Positions 24,802 to 37,500 of a DNA stretch of 64,000 bases are shown piece by piece (position 1 is the first letter of the stretch; each line of letters opens with the position of its first letter). The position numbers were made by a program, and so were the translations under genes. Origin of the DNA: Podaxis mareebaensis (taxonomy: Eukaryota > Basidiomycota > Agaricomycetes > Agaricales > Agaricaceae); NCBI GenBank assembly GCA_018524725.1, contig JAEUWP010000252.1, positions 1-64,000 of the forward strand, read 5' to 3'. The notes beneath the pieces were generated by a model. The model was not told the DNA's origin. It saw only the letters and a list, made by a program, of their open reading frames with translations, and did not search any database.

Positions 24802-27184
24802 GGAAAATGCTACCAGCGAATAGCCCGTTCACGCAGGGGATGATATTCATTTCTCCAGACCACATTTTTATACCTCTATAAACCCACAAGGGAAGCTACC
24901 CGGGTATTCGGGACAGCCCCAAAAGGTAAGTTAAGTAAGATTGTACAAGACAAACACTTGCAGGGATAGTGTACTTCAAAGACCCTGATAGAAGTGCTCA
25001 ACAAGCTCAGGCTCAATGAACAGCTACCGAATATGTAGTGCGCAGTTTCCATGGAATGTTGAGTATCCTCTATACGATGTTCAAAGTGGTTTGAGCTCCT
25101 GGTATTCTGATTTTCTTTGGGTTGGATCGATATCATCCGCCAGCGTTATCAAACAGTCTATCAATTGGACATATAAGTTAGTGTTATTGATTGTCATTGT
25201 TCATCAAGGAACAGTTTATAGCCTACGAGATTCAAGTACGGTCGAGGCGAAGCTGTAGGCGGTGCTCAATATCATCGATGGCTCCTCCGATACCCTTGGG
25301 ACATTTGGTTGTCATCTCTTAGCGAAACCCTTGCGAAACCCTAAATGCTCACAATCGTGGGGTTAGGTTCGGTGAGCGTGGTTTCTCCCTGCGTGGCGGT
25401 CGTGCCTGATTCAGTAGATTCCGGAGCCGTTACGATCAGATGTATCGCGCAAGTACTCACGTTCGGACGCACTAGGACCCCGGAAAATTGGGGGTGATCC
25501 CTGATCAAATGCGGATGGGAATTGAGGGGTTTGGGAGGGAAACGTTCACTTTTGCGGGTAAGGATTGAGAAATTTTGGTTTGAAACCTTGCCACGAAATC
25601 TGAATGAATTCCTATGTCGGGAGGGTGCGAGCCGGCAAGCCCGAAAGGCTAAGAGTCTTCGTGACACTGGGTGTAAGGGTCGACCCAGTCCCAAAATCCG
25701 GATTAAACTCAAGAACTTGGTTGTTTCGCGGATATCAATTTCGAGATTTTGCCAAGGGTTTTGCTGATAAAAAATTCTTGGCTTGCCCTCCGCCCCGGTT
25801 CCTGATGTACCGTTGGTGGGCCAAGTCTCGGGTGGTCACATCTTCAGCCTCAGACATGATATAAGTTAGGGACATCGCACTGACATCACCTGTGACAGCC
25901 TGTGACCTGTAATACGTATGGCCTGTAATATATATAACGTACGCTCTATCAAGACACTGATCCGATATAGCAGGGGGTAGCCTGGCCTGACGTGACAGAG
26001 CGTATACCTATCCCCATCCGCGCAGAATTTCTTGAAAGGACTGCACGCATGAATGCTTCAAATGGGTTGGAGATGCATCATGGTAGGTTTTTAGGAAGTA
26101 CCGGGCAAGATACAGATGTTGTGCGGCTCTCGGGCCCATCCCCGGGGCTCAGAAGACTTATGGTAGTCTAGTCCGTGTCACACAGCGAGGGAGTGATACA
26201 AGTAGCCCAAGAGGCCATGGGTGACTTGTCTAGCGCCGCACTTAAAATGTTCAAAAATGTTTGCTTCTTATAGATATTCCAGCAACAAGTGAAAGAGTGA
26301 AGATCGCTCTCAGTCGTACTACCAGCGGTCGTTCGTGACCGTCCACACTGGGGGGCACCGAACTTCGGGCAGGCGATGATAGGGCGATCAAGATCATGTG
26401 TGTGAGTAATGTAGCTGACGTTGCGACGATCTACTCGCAGGCTGGTGAGATGAGGACAAGATGGCAAGGTAGGGATACTTGCCGTCAAGGAGTTACGAAG
26501 TGGGGCGCGTAAGAAGAGGACTCAGCACTCATCAATCATTTCTCAGTATTGCCTGCAACAGAGGCCCTTCACAAAGCTTGAACGAAGGCAAGCACTTGAA
26601 GTTGAAACCTCTGGCTCGCCGGTCCACCACCCCAATTATTCAATTGCTACATGAATAGCAAAGGTCCGACTAATGAATGTGGGCGTCGGACTCCATGATT
26701 TTTTACTGAGACAAGGTTTGGGCTATCCTACTAATCCGAGGCTAGACCGTCATCTCCTGAGTGATATCAATCTGGAGCGGGAGATCAATCCCTCAAACAA
26801 GGAGAGAAATTTGTACTTCAATGGAAGGGTGTCTCGGTACCAGAAACCACCACCAACTCACCGCCCTGCAGCCTGTAGGTACCTTTAGCCCTCTGGGCTT
26901 GTATTACCACTAAGGTTCCAGACAGCCTTCCGGTATTCTTCACGGAGGTTTTGGGACATGGGAATAAATTTTATTGCGTTCACAATCCTCGGATTCGTTC
27001 GTCTAAATGCTCTTAAGGGAAATGCAAAGGTGAAGTGGGCAAGATCAATCTATTTCATTTCGGAAAGGCGACAGTTGCTATATCACGAAACCAAGCCAGT
27101 TCTCCGTTGTCATATCGGCCCAATATCTCAGGGTGCTAAGTGACGTGAATATCGGTCCAAACGCTTACGTTGGAATATATACGA
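24802..27184. other. Gene-poor interval
   Basis: This 2.4-kb stretch lies between the MFS gene start and the 3' end of the rhamnosidase-like gene. It holds short open frames only. A GCGAAACCCT direct repeat lies at about 25321-25342 and CCTGT-rich short repeats at about 25889-25930. No gene is supported. Confidence 0.45.
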
Positions 27185-29714
27185 TCACGTACCAGGATCA
27201 GCTCTCCAAGATAGCGCATGAGTCCCGCCTCGCAACTCCGTTTCAGCTGATCCGCGTAATACCACGTTCCTGGTTATGCCATCACGAGTAAAACTTCCGT
27301 GCATATTGGTGGGCAGTCTGACAATGCCTCCAGTTTCCGAAGGAGTTGTTATTTGAACGTTCAGAACATCGTTCCCGTCTGAGTCCTTATCAAAGGACCA
27401 CCTAGCATCAAAGCGCCCAAGTGGCGTTTCGAATCCTCCTTCAACTGCAGGAACACCCGTATTGAGATGTGGCATAAGGCTCCAGGTTCTTCCTTGAGTT
27501 GATGTTACGGTCAGCCCAAGAAGGTAGAACGTCAAGGTGGAAGTGGGGCCTGAACTCCAGCCATGACTATGAGAAGTGTATGCAGGATCGTTATTGTATC
27601 CGCGGTAGTATCGATAACTGTGCGCTATTAATACGTTACGGATGAGGAGAGTATGGATGTGACAGACCTGAGTGACCCGTTCGCGGTGAAGCCCTCAAGG
27701 AGTGTACTCTGCACTGAGAGATCGGTGTATAGCATATAGCCCCATGTTCTCTCAAGCAAGTCCATTGCACGTTTATCCTCACCGGCAATAAAGTGTGCTT
27801 GAAGCTAAACGGCGGGAATGGTTAATCCATGGATGAGTTCCAAACATGGAAAGATAACAAACCTCGAAACCGCTAATGAAGGGACTGATCGTATCAGGGA
27901 GTTCAGGTGGGACTGGACCAAGGGCATTCCAATTCTTCTGGAGGCCCTCGCTGACAAGCTTCTTCTTTTCTTCGGAGTCAGTAAGGTTGAAAACGACGGC
28001 GAATGAGTTGGCATCCTGGGGGTGTAAGGTCGTGGTAAGGTTGTCTCGGTACAACCCTGCACTTTCGTCCCAGAACGCGTCGTTGAAACGCTTCTTGAGT
28101 GCCGTGGCGTTAGCTGACCAAGCAGCAGCCAATTGACTCTCGTTCAAATGTACAGCAAGATCAGACGCCGTAACGAGAACCTAACGAGAACCTTAATCAA
28201 GACTTCAATTCGAGTGAGTTGGCCAATTGTTTTCTAACCTGGTACAGCAGAGCGTTCCCTTCGGAGTTATATCCACCCCCACCCAGCCTTGCCCAGTCAC
28301 GTAACCCAGTGATGTTAATGAGTCCGGTTTTATCGACCTTCCCTTCCAGAAAAGCCGCAGCCTTTGTGAAGTTCGACCAGATTTCCCTCACCCATTCCGT
28401 ATCGCCAGAGAATAAGTGATAATTGTCTGATAATTTTACATTAGACGCTGGCCACAGTCGGGTTGCAAGTATCTATGTACCACTTACGAGTTCCAATGAG
28501 CGTCCATGCATGGTATGTGTCCGAACCTTGTTGACTGAGTGGGGGCCCTGATTCTGGAAGTGCGCCTGTCTTGGGATTGATGGCGGCAAACATGGTAGCC
28601 AGAGCGTTCCGTGTCGGGACGAGATCATTGGTCGAAACAAACTGAGCAGGGACGGCAATTCCCATGTCACCTGTAAGGCGTTAAGCCAACTGTCTCCAGA
28701 GTCACGTATCTCTAACCTACCAGGCCAAACAGCACTATAAAGTTTTCAACACCGCTGTCAGCAGGAAGGTTTGCAAGCATAAGTATGGGCCACTCTACCG
28801 ATCCCGTTTTGCGCCATCTACGATAATTGGTCCCGCTACACCTAAACGGGCATTGTTCGCCCAAGCTATGAGGCACATGAGCCAATGTCACATAGACCCC
28901 GATGTTGATCCTCACTTACTTCCCGCGGGCGCAAAAGGTACCTTACGACCGGTATCGAGTGGAACGGTATTGGTCTGGACGGTATAGGCACCTGCATACC
29001 AAACTGGAAGCAAAGGTATCAATATAGCTCAACATATGGGTAGCATTACGAATTGGGTGTACGTTTCGTCAAGAAGTCCTGGTCATGAAATGTTGGGTGT
29101 TTCGCAGAGAAATACCCTGTATATGCGCGAAGATTTGGGAAGTGCGGCATAAAAGATATTGTGCATGTGACATTCGACAGCGTCAGCGGGACATTCGAGG
29201 GTGAGACGAGAGTCAGGAATCGAAAGCCACCCCTAAGGGTAGCCGAAGGTTGTCGCCATAAGCCAGTCACTAATGGTCTTTGGACTTGCAATATTCCATC
29301 ATAGGTTGTATTCTCCGAAGGAAACGAAGAGTCATCTGAGGATGTTGGGCGAATAAACATGGGGGATTCAGTAAATGAGAGTGCGAGAGCCGAGTTCGTC
29401 GGGGCCGTATCAATGTGCAGCGAAATCAAGCCTCCTACCTGTAGGAAATCAATTTCGGGTTATTGAACAAGGGGCAACAACCATACCTCAATCCCGAAGT
29501 CCAGAGCCAACCAGCTACCCGACGACGCGAAAGTGGCTTTGCCCCTGGCCCCAACGAGATTTTCTGGAGTCGTAATTTGTCCATGGGAGGAATGAATGGC
29601 AACTGGTGTGACAACCCTCGAAGATGGTGCATAGTTGAACCTATCCCAGTCTCCTGGTGGTGCCAGACAGCCGGCGAAGCCAACATAAAAGAGCAGAAAC
29701 AGTAGATAAACCAT
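27185..29714 (-). CDS. Secreted GH78-like alpha-L-rhamnosidase
   Basis: Predicted 675-aa secreted enzyme of the six-hairpin glycosidase group, closest by motif to fungal GH78 alpha-L-rhamnosidases, which release rhamnose from plant glycosides and pectin side chains. Exons (minus): 29487-29714, 29063-29438, 28920-29003, 28799-28865, 28721-28734, 28488-28670, 28239-28426, 27863-28180, 27668-27804, 27185-27617. A signal peptide (MVYLLFLLFYVGFAGC) precedes a beta-rich N-terminal part. The hallmark DGAKRDRAVWPGDMG (about 240-255) starts the catalytic barrel, followed by PLSQQGSDTYHAWT, NYHLFSGD and SHGWSSGP. A 14-nt exon carries the centre of the hallmark motif. The start at 29714 is preferred because a TATA-like TTATAAG lies just upstream; in-frame ATGs at 29747 and 29759 would lengthen the signal region. 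Activity on rhamnosides is inferred. Confidence 0.87.
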
Positions 29715-30305
29715 TTTACGATCCCAGCTCAAGGACGAATGTTGCATACTTATAAACACGGGTCATGGGGCGAGAAGCGGACCGAGAAGTAATTTTAGAG
29801 AGAAGAAATTCAGTCGTATGACCAGACTGGCGCGGGAATTCGAATCCGGGCGAGTGTTAAGACAAGGCGACCTAATGGCTGGCAAATGGATGGACGTCAT
29901 ATGCGGAGCACCCCGCCCAGGATGAAACGTAGGACAGAGTAAACAACAAGTGGAATATATGAGCAAGCCGTTATTGTTACTGGCCGTTGGTGTAGGATGC
30001 GAGGTGTGGGGAGAGGACGAAAGTAATGACGGTCCGGCGCGGCGAAGTCCGACTGATTCTCTCTGTGGAATTTGTCCGGAGAATTCATTGCGGTTTCTTA
30101 GGTCCAATCGAGTATCTTTACGGCGAAATAAGTAAAATGGATGGTCATTAATTGCTTCTTGTCAGGGGAATTGCAAATCTTTAGCGTATGAACGCTTGGG
30201 GTTGAAACAGACCATACCTGCGAGCGGGAAAGTGCATGGGGTGAAGATAAGGATTAAAGAAGGGACAGCAGGTTCAAAAACTCTAAACAATAGAACCTAC
30301 TGAGT
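29715..30305. other. Intergenic, promoter of rhamnosidase-like gene
   Basis: This 590-bp gap lies between the rhamnosidase start and the stop of the MICOS gene, both on the minus strand. The TTATAAG at about 29748-29756 may be the TATA element of the former. No gene was seen. Confidence 0.5.
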
Positions 30306-31337
30306 CTAGATTAGTCTCTTCTCCTCGACCCTCTCCTGTTCAACCTTCTCGTGTTCAGCCTTCTCCTCCGACTCAGCCTTCTCCACAACCTCCTTAACTT
30401 CCTCTACTGCTTCGCTTGTGGCAGCTTTCGCTTCCTCGACTGTCCGTCCAACAGCCTCTTTGACTTCAACGGCTTTTGCCTCGACGCGCTGTTTAGTCTC
30501 GTCTGCCCACCCAAGAGTTTCCCTGAGCTTCAAGCCAGTAGCCTCCTGCACTTTTTCAACGACAACAACAGCACCGTGATTGAGGTGAGCCCTTGTGTTC
30601 TTGGTAGCTTCTTTGATTCTCTCCCATGTCATGGCGGTATGAGCTTTAGCAATCTCATGCTTTTCGGAAAAGCTGGGGAAGTAGGTGTCCTCAATGGAAC
30701 CAACGTAGTCCGTGAGGTTACGAGTGGTCTTGGGGAGGAAATGTTTGGCGGAAACGGCAAGGAAGACGGGTGGCAAAACGAGGCGCGTCGCAAGAAGGCG
30801 GTTGCGAGCAAGGATAGAGCCTGTGAGTGTGGCGACACCAACATAAAGTAATCCTGGTGTCAATGATTCCTGTGGCGAGATGATAGACTTGACGCGGTCT
30901 GAGGAAGAGATATGTCGGCCTCCCATTTCGTTGAAGCAAGTTGCGAAAATATGGACACTCACTCTCAACGGCATGTTCAACTCCAATCCATTTGGAAACC
31001 CATCCTTGGACATATTCACGCCCATCCCGATACACCTGACAAAACTGTCTGCGGACGACGCCAATTTGACTCTCCAAAGCAGAGGGTGTTTCTACAAGAA
31101 CAACCTCGGGGGTTGGAGATGGGTATATCGAGAGCTAATGATTTTGGCCACCATTAACATCAAGCTAAACCCCATAGTACGTGGTATTCACCTTCTCCCG
31201 AGGTCGCTCATGGAGCACCACTGTTCCTGCGACGGAGGCAGCAAGAAGAGCCCGCTTCGGCTAGAAACGCCATGTAAGCCCGAGAGTATAAGAAATAGGA
31301 TATTTTAACTTACGAGACGTGACGCTGCCCGATACAT
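30306..31337 (-). CDS. MICOS subunit MIC26/MIC27 (apolipoprotein O-like)
   Basis: Predicted 285-aa subunit of the mitochondrial contact site and cristae organising system, located in the inner membrane where it helps shape crista junctions together with MIC10 and MIC60. Exons (minus): 31314-31337, 31192-31260, 30963-31134, 30306-30898. Exons 1 and 2 give a short Arg/Ala-rich presequence. The family segment SIYPSPTPEVVLVETPS and IGVVRR follow (about residues 32-62). Two hydrophobic stretches lie around 105-145 (GLLYVGVATLTGSILA and LVLPPVFLAVSA), then FLPKTTRNL. The C-terminal 110 residues are Glu/Lys/Val-rich repeats resembling amphipathic helix. The first coding exon is only 24 nt. The long acidic tail is typical of basidiomycete members. 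Confidence 0.85.
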
Positions 31338-32715
31338 TGGTTACTGGCGATGTTGAGCTCGCTGCGCGAGGTGACGTCGGGCTTGGACGGGGGTGACTAT
31401 TGTTTGGTTTCAAGGGCACAGCCAAATTCGCTTGGACCTTTATATAGGGGACTCTTCACAATCATACTATCCTGCTCAAAAGCCGTGGGCGAACGCAAGT
31501 CTCGGCGCCTCAGGCGGATTAACTTAGGTACAAACGTATATTCAATGTCGGCGCAATTGACTATAGGTACAGATCACCCCGTTTGCGCTGATATATTCTA
31601 ATATATTCTGTGTGTTCTTCTGCGCAACTTAGTAGCAAAACCTGAGCAAAATTCATACTGTTAAACCTGCGGTACACCGTGAAGGCCTCTATTATGGTCG
31701 AGAGCCATTAACCCAGGTGCCAGACTGCAAGCTTTGCATCTTATATGCTGGGTTTACAACACAAGATATATTCCTCGCCGCTACAATGGGGCGAGTTGTC
31801 GTAGGGAAAAACCCTCCTGTTCCTGCATTCACAACTATAACGCGATCTATGACCATCCCAGTGGTAGTCTCAGCAGCACTGCTGCTCCGTCACGCCAGTG
31901 CTCGCCGGGCATCCTACCTTCAGGTCCATCCCCGGATTCCGCCATATCGCGGGGTTGTTCCTCGTGGAAGGAGCTCAATTTGACCTGGTGCGACCCATGC
32001 CATGAGCTTCTGTACGAATATCATAACACTGCGGCAGACAGCTTCATTCCAAGTGCACATGGAATACAAGATGGACGGGATTTACTCTCACTCCCTTCTC
32101 CTGGCATGCTGCTATCACCTACCGACGAGTGTCACACGAGGCGAAGCCGAATAAAAAAGTCTCGCTGAGGGTACCATGGATTTTGAATGCGTGAGAATTG
32201 TATTGGATCTGCAATTCAGTTATCATGCGTTTAAAATCCATGGCACCCTCCATGGAGCTCATTTATCTTGGTCGGTCTCTAGTGTGTTGACTATGACTAT
32301 AGGATTTCTATGGCTCAATGGTGAGTGAAATGTTCTCACTCCTATAGAGACGGTTTTTGCCGGTGAGTATCCTATAGCAGGGTATCTACCAGTGGCGATA
32401 CTGTTCCCCTGGCGTATCTACGCCTCTTCACGTTTGTATGGTCTTTAGGCTGAATATTATGATTTCTTTTCTTCCAACTTTACCAATTCCACCTGCAGAG
32501 TTTGGTAAATTCCATCGTACCCGGGAGCGCTGAGGCTGTCGAGCGCATTTAGTCGTGAATTGTAAAGGGATATGCCTCACAACATCAACTATCGTACTTC
32601 CAGCTTTTGGCCTTGCAAGTTAATCTGGGGCCTGTGGTGTTAATGATTGATACATGACCTTCCATTCAACTTCGCCTCCTCCCATCACCATCCCCGCAGC
32701 TCCAGTACCAACGCC
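31338..32715. other. Gene-poor interval
   Basis: This lies between the MICOS gene start and the 3' end of the next minus-strand gene. It contains an inverted repeat near 32167-32250 and no supported coding region. Confidence 0.45.
32167..32250. repeat. Inverted repeat (hairpin-forming)
   Basis: The left arm (32167-32191), beginning GAGGGTACCATGGATTTT, is nearly the reverse complement of the right arm (32225-32250), ending AAAATCCATGGCACCCTC. The spacer is about 33 nt. About 18 of the outer 20 positions pair. It could be a terminator-like hairpin or the remnant of a small inverted-repeat element. Confidence 0.6.
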
Positions 32716-33914
32716 TCATATAAAACCCAGATGTGAGGCATACGTTGGTGGTGGTCCCTCCTCCGTGTCCATCTCTGACTCCGTATCATCCACTGCCAAA
32801 TCGTATGCAATCCCTGAAATTCCTCCCACGTCGTGGACGCCTGCTCCTCGACCACGACTCGCTTCACCTAGTATCCCAACTCGACCACAGCCCTGGCCTT
32901 CATCCTGAGCCAGTCTCCCTCGTACTGTCAAGGCACCCTCTAATCTCTCTACTCTTTCTCTCAAAGCAACGAGCCCTTGGTCAGCCGTGGCTCCCGCTCG
33001 TGTTGCGGCTGGCTCTGGTGCGGCGGAGCCTGCTGCGGGATGCGATTCCCGACCTGGTACTTGGATGCCTTCTGCCCAAGCTGGCTGTGTAACGAATACG
33101 CCTGATTTTGGTTGGGAATCTTTTTGAGATTCTCTAGAATCTATCACAGCCACTTCAGTGCCAACTTCTCCTCTGTTGCCCTCAATTCTTCCCTTCTTTC
33201 CTTCATTGCCTTCATCCCATTGCATCCCTGCACGCCGGCCACCAAGTTGTACCATTCCCGGTGAAGACACCTGTGCTGTCCTTTCATGTCCTCCGCCCTC
33301 CAGGCCACCTGTATCGTTATTCCTACCACCATCTCCTTTCCCGCTAGAAGGCCCCTGAGTAATTAATGATCTCCGGTCCCACCTTCGTCTCGCCTTGGCG
33401 TAGCAGGCGGCAACCCCGATTAAGGTAACAATGGGCACCACTGTAGCCAGGACCAGCTTTCTAGAACTGGTATCTCCTGCTCCTGTGCTTACGGGGACGG
33501 TCGGCAGGGAAAGCGAGGCTGTGGGTCTTGAAGGCGTTGTCAAAGTAAATAATCCTGGCAAGTTCGAGGTCCTACGGTTGTACATGCGAGACCAATATCA
33601 AACGGATATACGAAACCCGGCCAGTTAGACGATTGCACCGTTTGTTGTGTGTGGAGGGGTAGGACTAGCACGTACCAGGTATTGGAAGTTAGTATCGGCA
33701 CGGTGGCAGTAAGGACACTGCGCGTCGGGCTGGTGATGATAGAACTTGTGGCCCCTAGGGCGGCTGAGGTTGAGCGACTCGAGTGGACAATCACAGGTAT
33801 ATTTGTGCCGAGGCCAATCACGGTGACTGTTTCCACCGGTCCAAGTGAGAGAGGGGGTGGAGGTGGGATAGGGGGTGGAGGTGGGATTGGGGTAAAGCCA
33901 AAGCTAAATGCCAT
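32716..33914 (-). CDS. Single-pass membrane protein ending in PPxY motif
   Basis: Predicted 364-aa protein in two exons (minus): 33676-33914 and 32716-33571. The N-terminal 115 residues form a Pro-rich start (two PPPPP runs) followed by a Ser/Thr-rich stretch. One membrane segment (about 118-137, LVLATVVPIVTLIGVAACYA) is followed by KARRR. The cytoplasmic part is Gly/Glu-rich and disordered, with a short heptad-like stretch (GLVALRERVERLEGAL). The last 15 residues include PPPTY, a WW-domain-binding type motif. No cleaved signal peptide is seen, so membrane insertion would rely on the internal segment. The architecture matches the protein at 17625-18842 (Ser/Thr-rich outside, one segment, PPTY inside), although the two are not obviously homologous outside that plan. 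Function unknown. Confidence 0.7.
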
Positions 33915-34535
33915 GATGTGTTGTTTGTAGCGTCATTTACTGTCGCCGACCGACGTGCGGGGGCTTATATAGCTCAAAATGGCACTTTTGGATTCTTATC
34001 AATTGATGGGTCTCTTTGAGGACGGTTCGATGCGTATGGGAATCAGAATAGTGAAATGGATTGACATGGCGGTGATAGGACGAGTATCAACTATAGAATA
34101 AACACGGTCTTTCTGTCTGAGCGCCCCACAATGGTGTCCTTGAACGTTCAACCGTAGTCTTCCTAATTTCTGTCTCCTGCGGCGTCTACCAGCACTTTTC
34201 ACGACTGATGATAGATGGAAATCAGGACTTGGATGATCGCCAACACCATCACACGCACGGTATACCAAAGGATTAACAAGTAGTTCCTGAAAGTACAATC
34301 ATCACCTATAATCTGGTCCCCGTTTTCGACAATGTCATTATCGATCTTATTGTCGAAGTTGCTTCTAACGATGGTGCCTTTCACTCCGGCTCGACGGGCT
34401 TCCGGATTTTATCAATGAAGGTGCTGATGCCCTGACATTTTGGCGGATATGATTCCATCCCCTCAGCCTCTCGGGCGTAGTCTCTTCTGTTAAGATAAAA
34501 TATGTGCCATAAATAGTACAAAAACACTCTCAAGT
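33915..34535. other. Intergenic
   Basis: This lies between the start of the PPxY protein gene and the stop of EMC1, both on the minus strand. A TATATAG-like sequence at about 33966-33972 is a possible promoter element of the PPxY gene. No coding region was seen. Confidence 0.45.
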
Positions 34536-37500
34536 TTAGAAGTACCACTTCCCATTCAACTTTTTCCGCTTCACGACCGGCCTCGCAACCAAAATACCCA
34601 ACAGAAGCCCACCGACAGTGAATATCAACTGTTTCTTATTAAACGTCTCACTCAAAAGATCAAAAGTCCCCGAAGGTGATGTCCGTGTGAGGAACATGTC
34701 CAGTCCAGACGTGAGGACGAGCGAAGTCGACTCAAGGAGGGATGGTGCTGTGATGATGCGTTGGGTATTTGCAACCTCGTATTCATGTGAGAGGACAGCT
34801 TTGGGATTGTCCGGGAGGACTGGTTCGTATTGAATGAGTCCTTCCTCGAGCTCTTGGCTTGTAGGTTTTTGACGTGGTCTACGTGGGTCGAGAAGCCTTC
34901 TTGGGTACGATTGAATCTTGTTACTCTTGGTGGCAACTATAAGGATGGATTAGTATCGAGGCGGCAACTAGAACGGTTGGGGATTACCAATAACATCTTT
35001 TGTTGAGATACCATACTTGGTTTTGGTCGTCGTGAGGGCCGTAATCGCTTGCGTAAATACAAATGTGTCTTCATACACTTGGACTTGCGTAGTCAAATCT
35101 GAGTAACTCGATGCTTCAGAGCTGGAGGAGACTGTCAATTAAGACCTTCAGAGTAATGAATCAAACTTGCCTTTTTGTTTTCTCGTCAATACCGCCCTCA
35201 TACAATTCCACGCTCACCATCCTCCAGCCTCTTGCTTCCTCGATAGCACCCTCATCAGGGTCATAATAATGGTACACCAGCCAGTTGTCCGTCAACAGAA
35301 CCTTCACATCACACTTGGCTCCAACACCCGGTGCAGGTAACGATGCGCGATATAGAATAGACCCCTTGACACTATCCACGACGTATACACCACAACTTGG
35401 GTATTTCGTGGCGGTTGTGTTTGCATTATCATTAACCGCTGCACTTCCAACGCCACTTCCTCGCTGGGAAGTGAGGACAACGGACATATGCGGATTGATA
35501 TACTTATACAGTGTCGTTCGGTTAGCTAAGACTTTGCCGTAGCTTGCGATTGGGCCCTTATTAGGACTGACGAGACCAACGATATCCTCATCGTCGGAGA
35601 ATGAAAGCGACCAGACTGGATAAGCAACGAAACGATCTTTGCTGAGAGCATCGTTCATGGTAATTTGGTGACCGATGAGGCGGCGCTGTTGTGGCCGGCC
35701 AGAGTTGGGAGTAGGGGTGGACCCAGCACTAGTACGGAGCGGGAAGTAGAGTGAGGGAGAAAGTTTATCCATAAGCTTGAAGGCCTCTGGGGTATCAGGA
35801 TACGTGTAGACCTAAAGGATTTCTGTAGGAGCGGAAGGTTGGTGGCGCGGACACTGGCATACCTGAAGAAATTCGTCAAGGAACATCACTACTTTCTGGT
35901 TCTTGTGTTGCAGCAAGTACGATTCAACAATGGGTCCTTGAACGATATCAATCCCTTCAAGAACGTCATCACGAGCTATCTTGCCGGTAGCGTCTTCTCC
36001 CGTTGCTGCGTCAATGTGGAACACTACAGTGTCAACGAGAGTCTGACAACCAATTCAGTTATGGTGACCCAAAAACGAAGCTTGAAGAAAACCCACGTTG
36101 TCCGCTCTCCTTTGGGCAACGAGTACCACATCCGATCTCGCCCCTTTTCCTCTGTCACCAACGCTCTCTCCATTGAACACGAATAACTTGACGGGAATAA
36201 CACGGCCGCCAACTTGAGCGGCCCAACCCAATCCAAGGAGCCTCGTCCACACGACATCTCCAGTTGCGGAATCGATACCATAGACCTTTCCGAACATAGT
36301 TGCGATGACGATAATCTGTCTGAACCCGAACTCATCACGGACGGGCTCGGAGGGCTTAAATTCAGTCTTGGGAGTAAGTATAACAGATTGATCCATGAAG
36401 AAACGCTCGAGAAAATGAAGGGTATATGCGGGCAATTTCTACGTTAGGTAAGCTTTAGAATGACATATGCACCGGGCGAGTAAAAGCTCACCTGGAGATC
36501 TGCGATGTGACGAATCACACGGCCAGCGAATGACTCATCGTCATGGTCACCCACGATGGTTTTAGGTGGTGGCAGCTCAACGAATTCAGAGACAACCGCA
36601 GCCGTTAGGGCCTCGTCCCTGTTCCATTTCACTTGCGCATCCTCGATAAGCTGAACATTGCCAGTGAAAGTCGAGATAAGTAGCTGAGGGGCAATGTCTT
36701 CGGGACCGGAGCCTTTGGCATTCAAGGCGGCGAAAGCGATGACGCCGTGGTTAGCGGTGTCAAAGTTGAAGAAGCCTATGCTCAATTCCTGGGTCCCCGA
36801 GTAAATTTCTAGTGCAACTTGCTGTGTGCAAAACAACAAGGTGAGCAAAGAGGGAAATAAGAAGGTGAATGAATGTACCTTCAGCTCATTGGCCCAATAG
36901 ATCCTCGCGACGTGAACGCGGCCAGTCTCGTCCACATTACCCGCATATAATGATTGTGGCTGGTCATTCAGAGGCGCCTGAAGGTCCCGTTAGGACATTC
37001 CACACGATATACTAGTATCAACTCACGGAATCCTTGAATTCATACACGCTCTTGATTCCATTATCAGTCAACTTGATAACCCTCGCTATTCCGTCTTTTT
37101 TGATGGCGACTATATGACCGTGGTCAACAAGGCCGATGTCAATGAGCTGCTCAAACTCTGCGTTCTTTACGGCAACGGGTTTCGCGTTTAGGTCGGGTAC
37201 AAGAGGAACGTGTTTAAGGCTGCCCTGACCGAGCCAAACAATACGGTTGTGGTCCGAAATGCCATTACAGATCACGAAGAAATCAGCCATAGGATCCTTA
37301 ATACTTGAAGGGACATTGGCACTTGTAATGAGCTCGCCGGTCTCGGGGTTCAAGGAAGTAACGTGGAGGGTATAGGTTTCGGTGGATTTGGCGATGCCAA
37401 CGAGGTAGAGGGCAGAAGGAGTCAAAACGAGTCTAGTGTGAATCACTAGGGAGCTAAAAAAACGTATTCAGAGAAGCAGCTAAATGGGGAGGAAGGAGGC

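Noticed and set aside
29820..29905. A GATTCGAATTC stretch resembling a tRNA B box on the minus strand
   Set aside because: No 5' acceptor stem, D arm or consistent T stem pairs with it.
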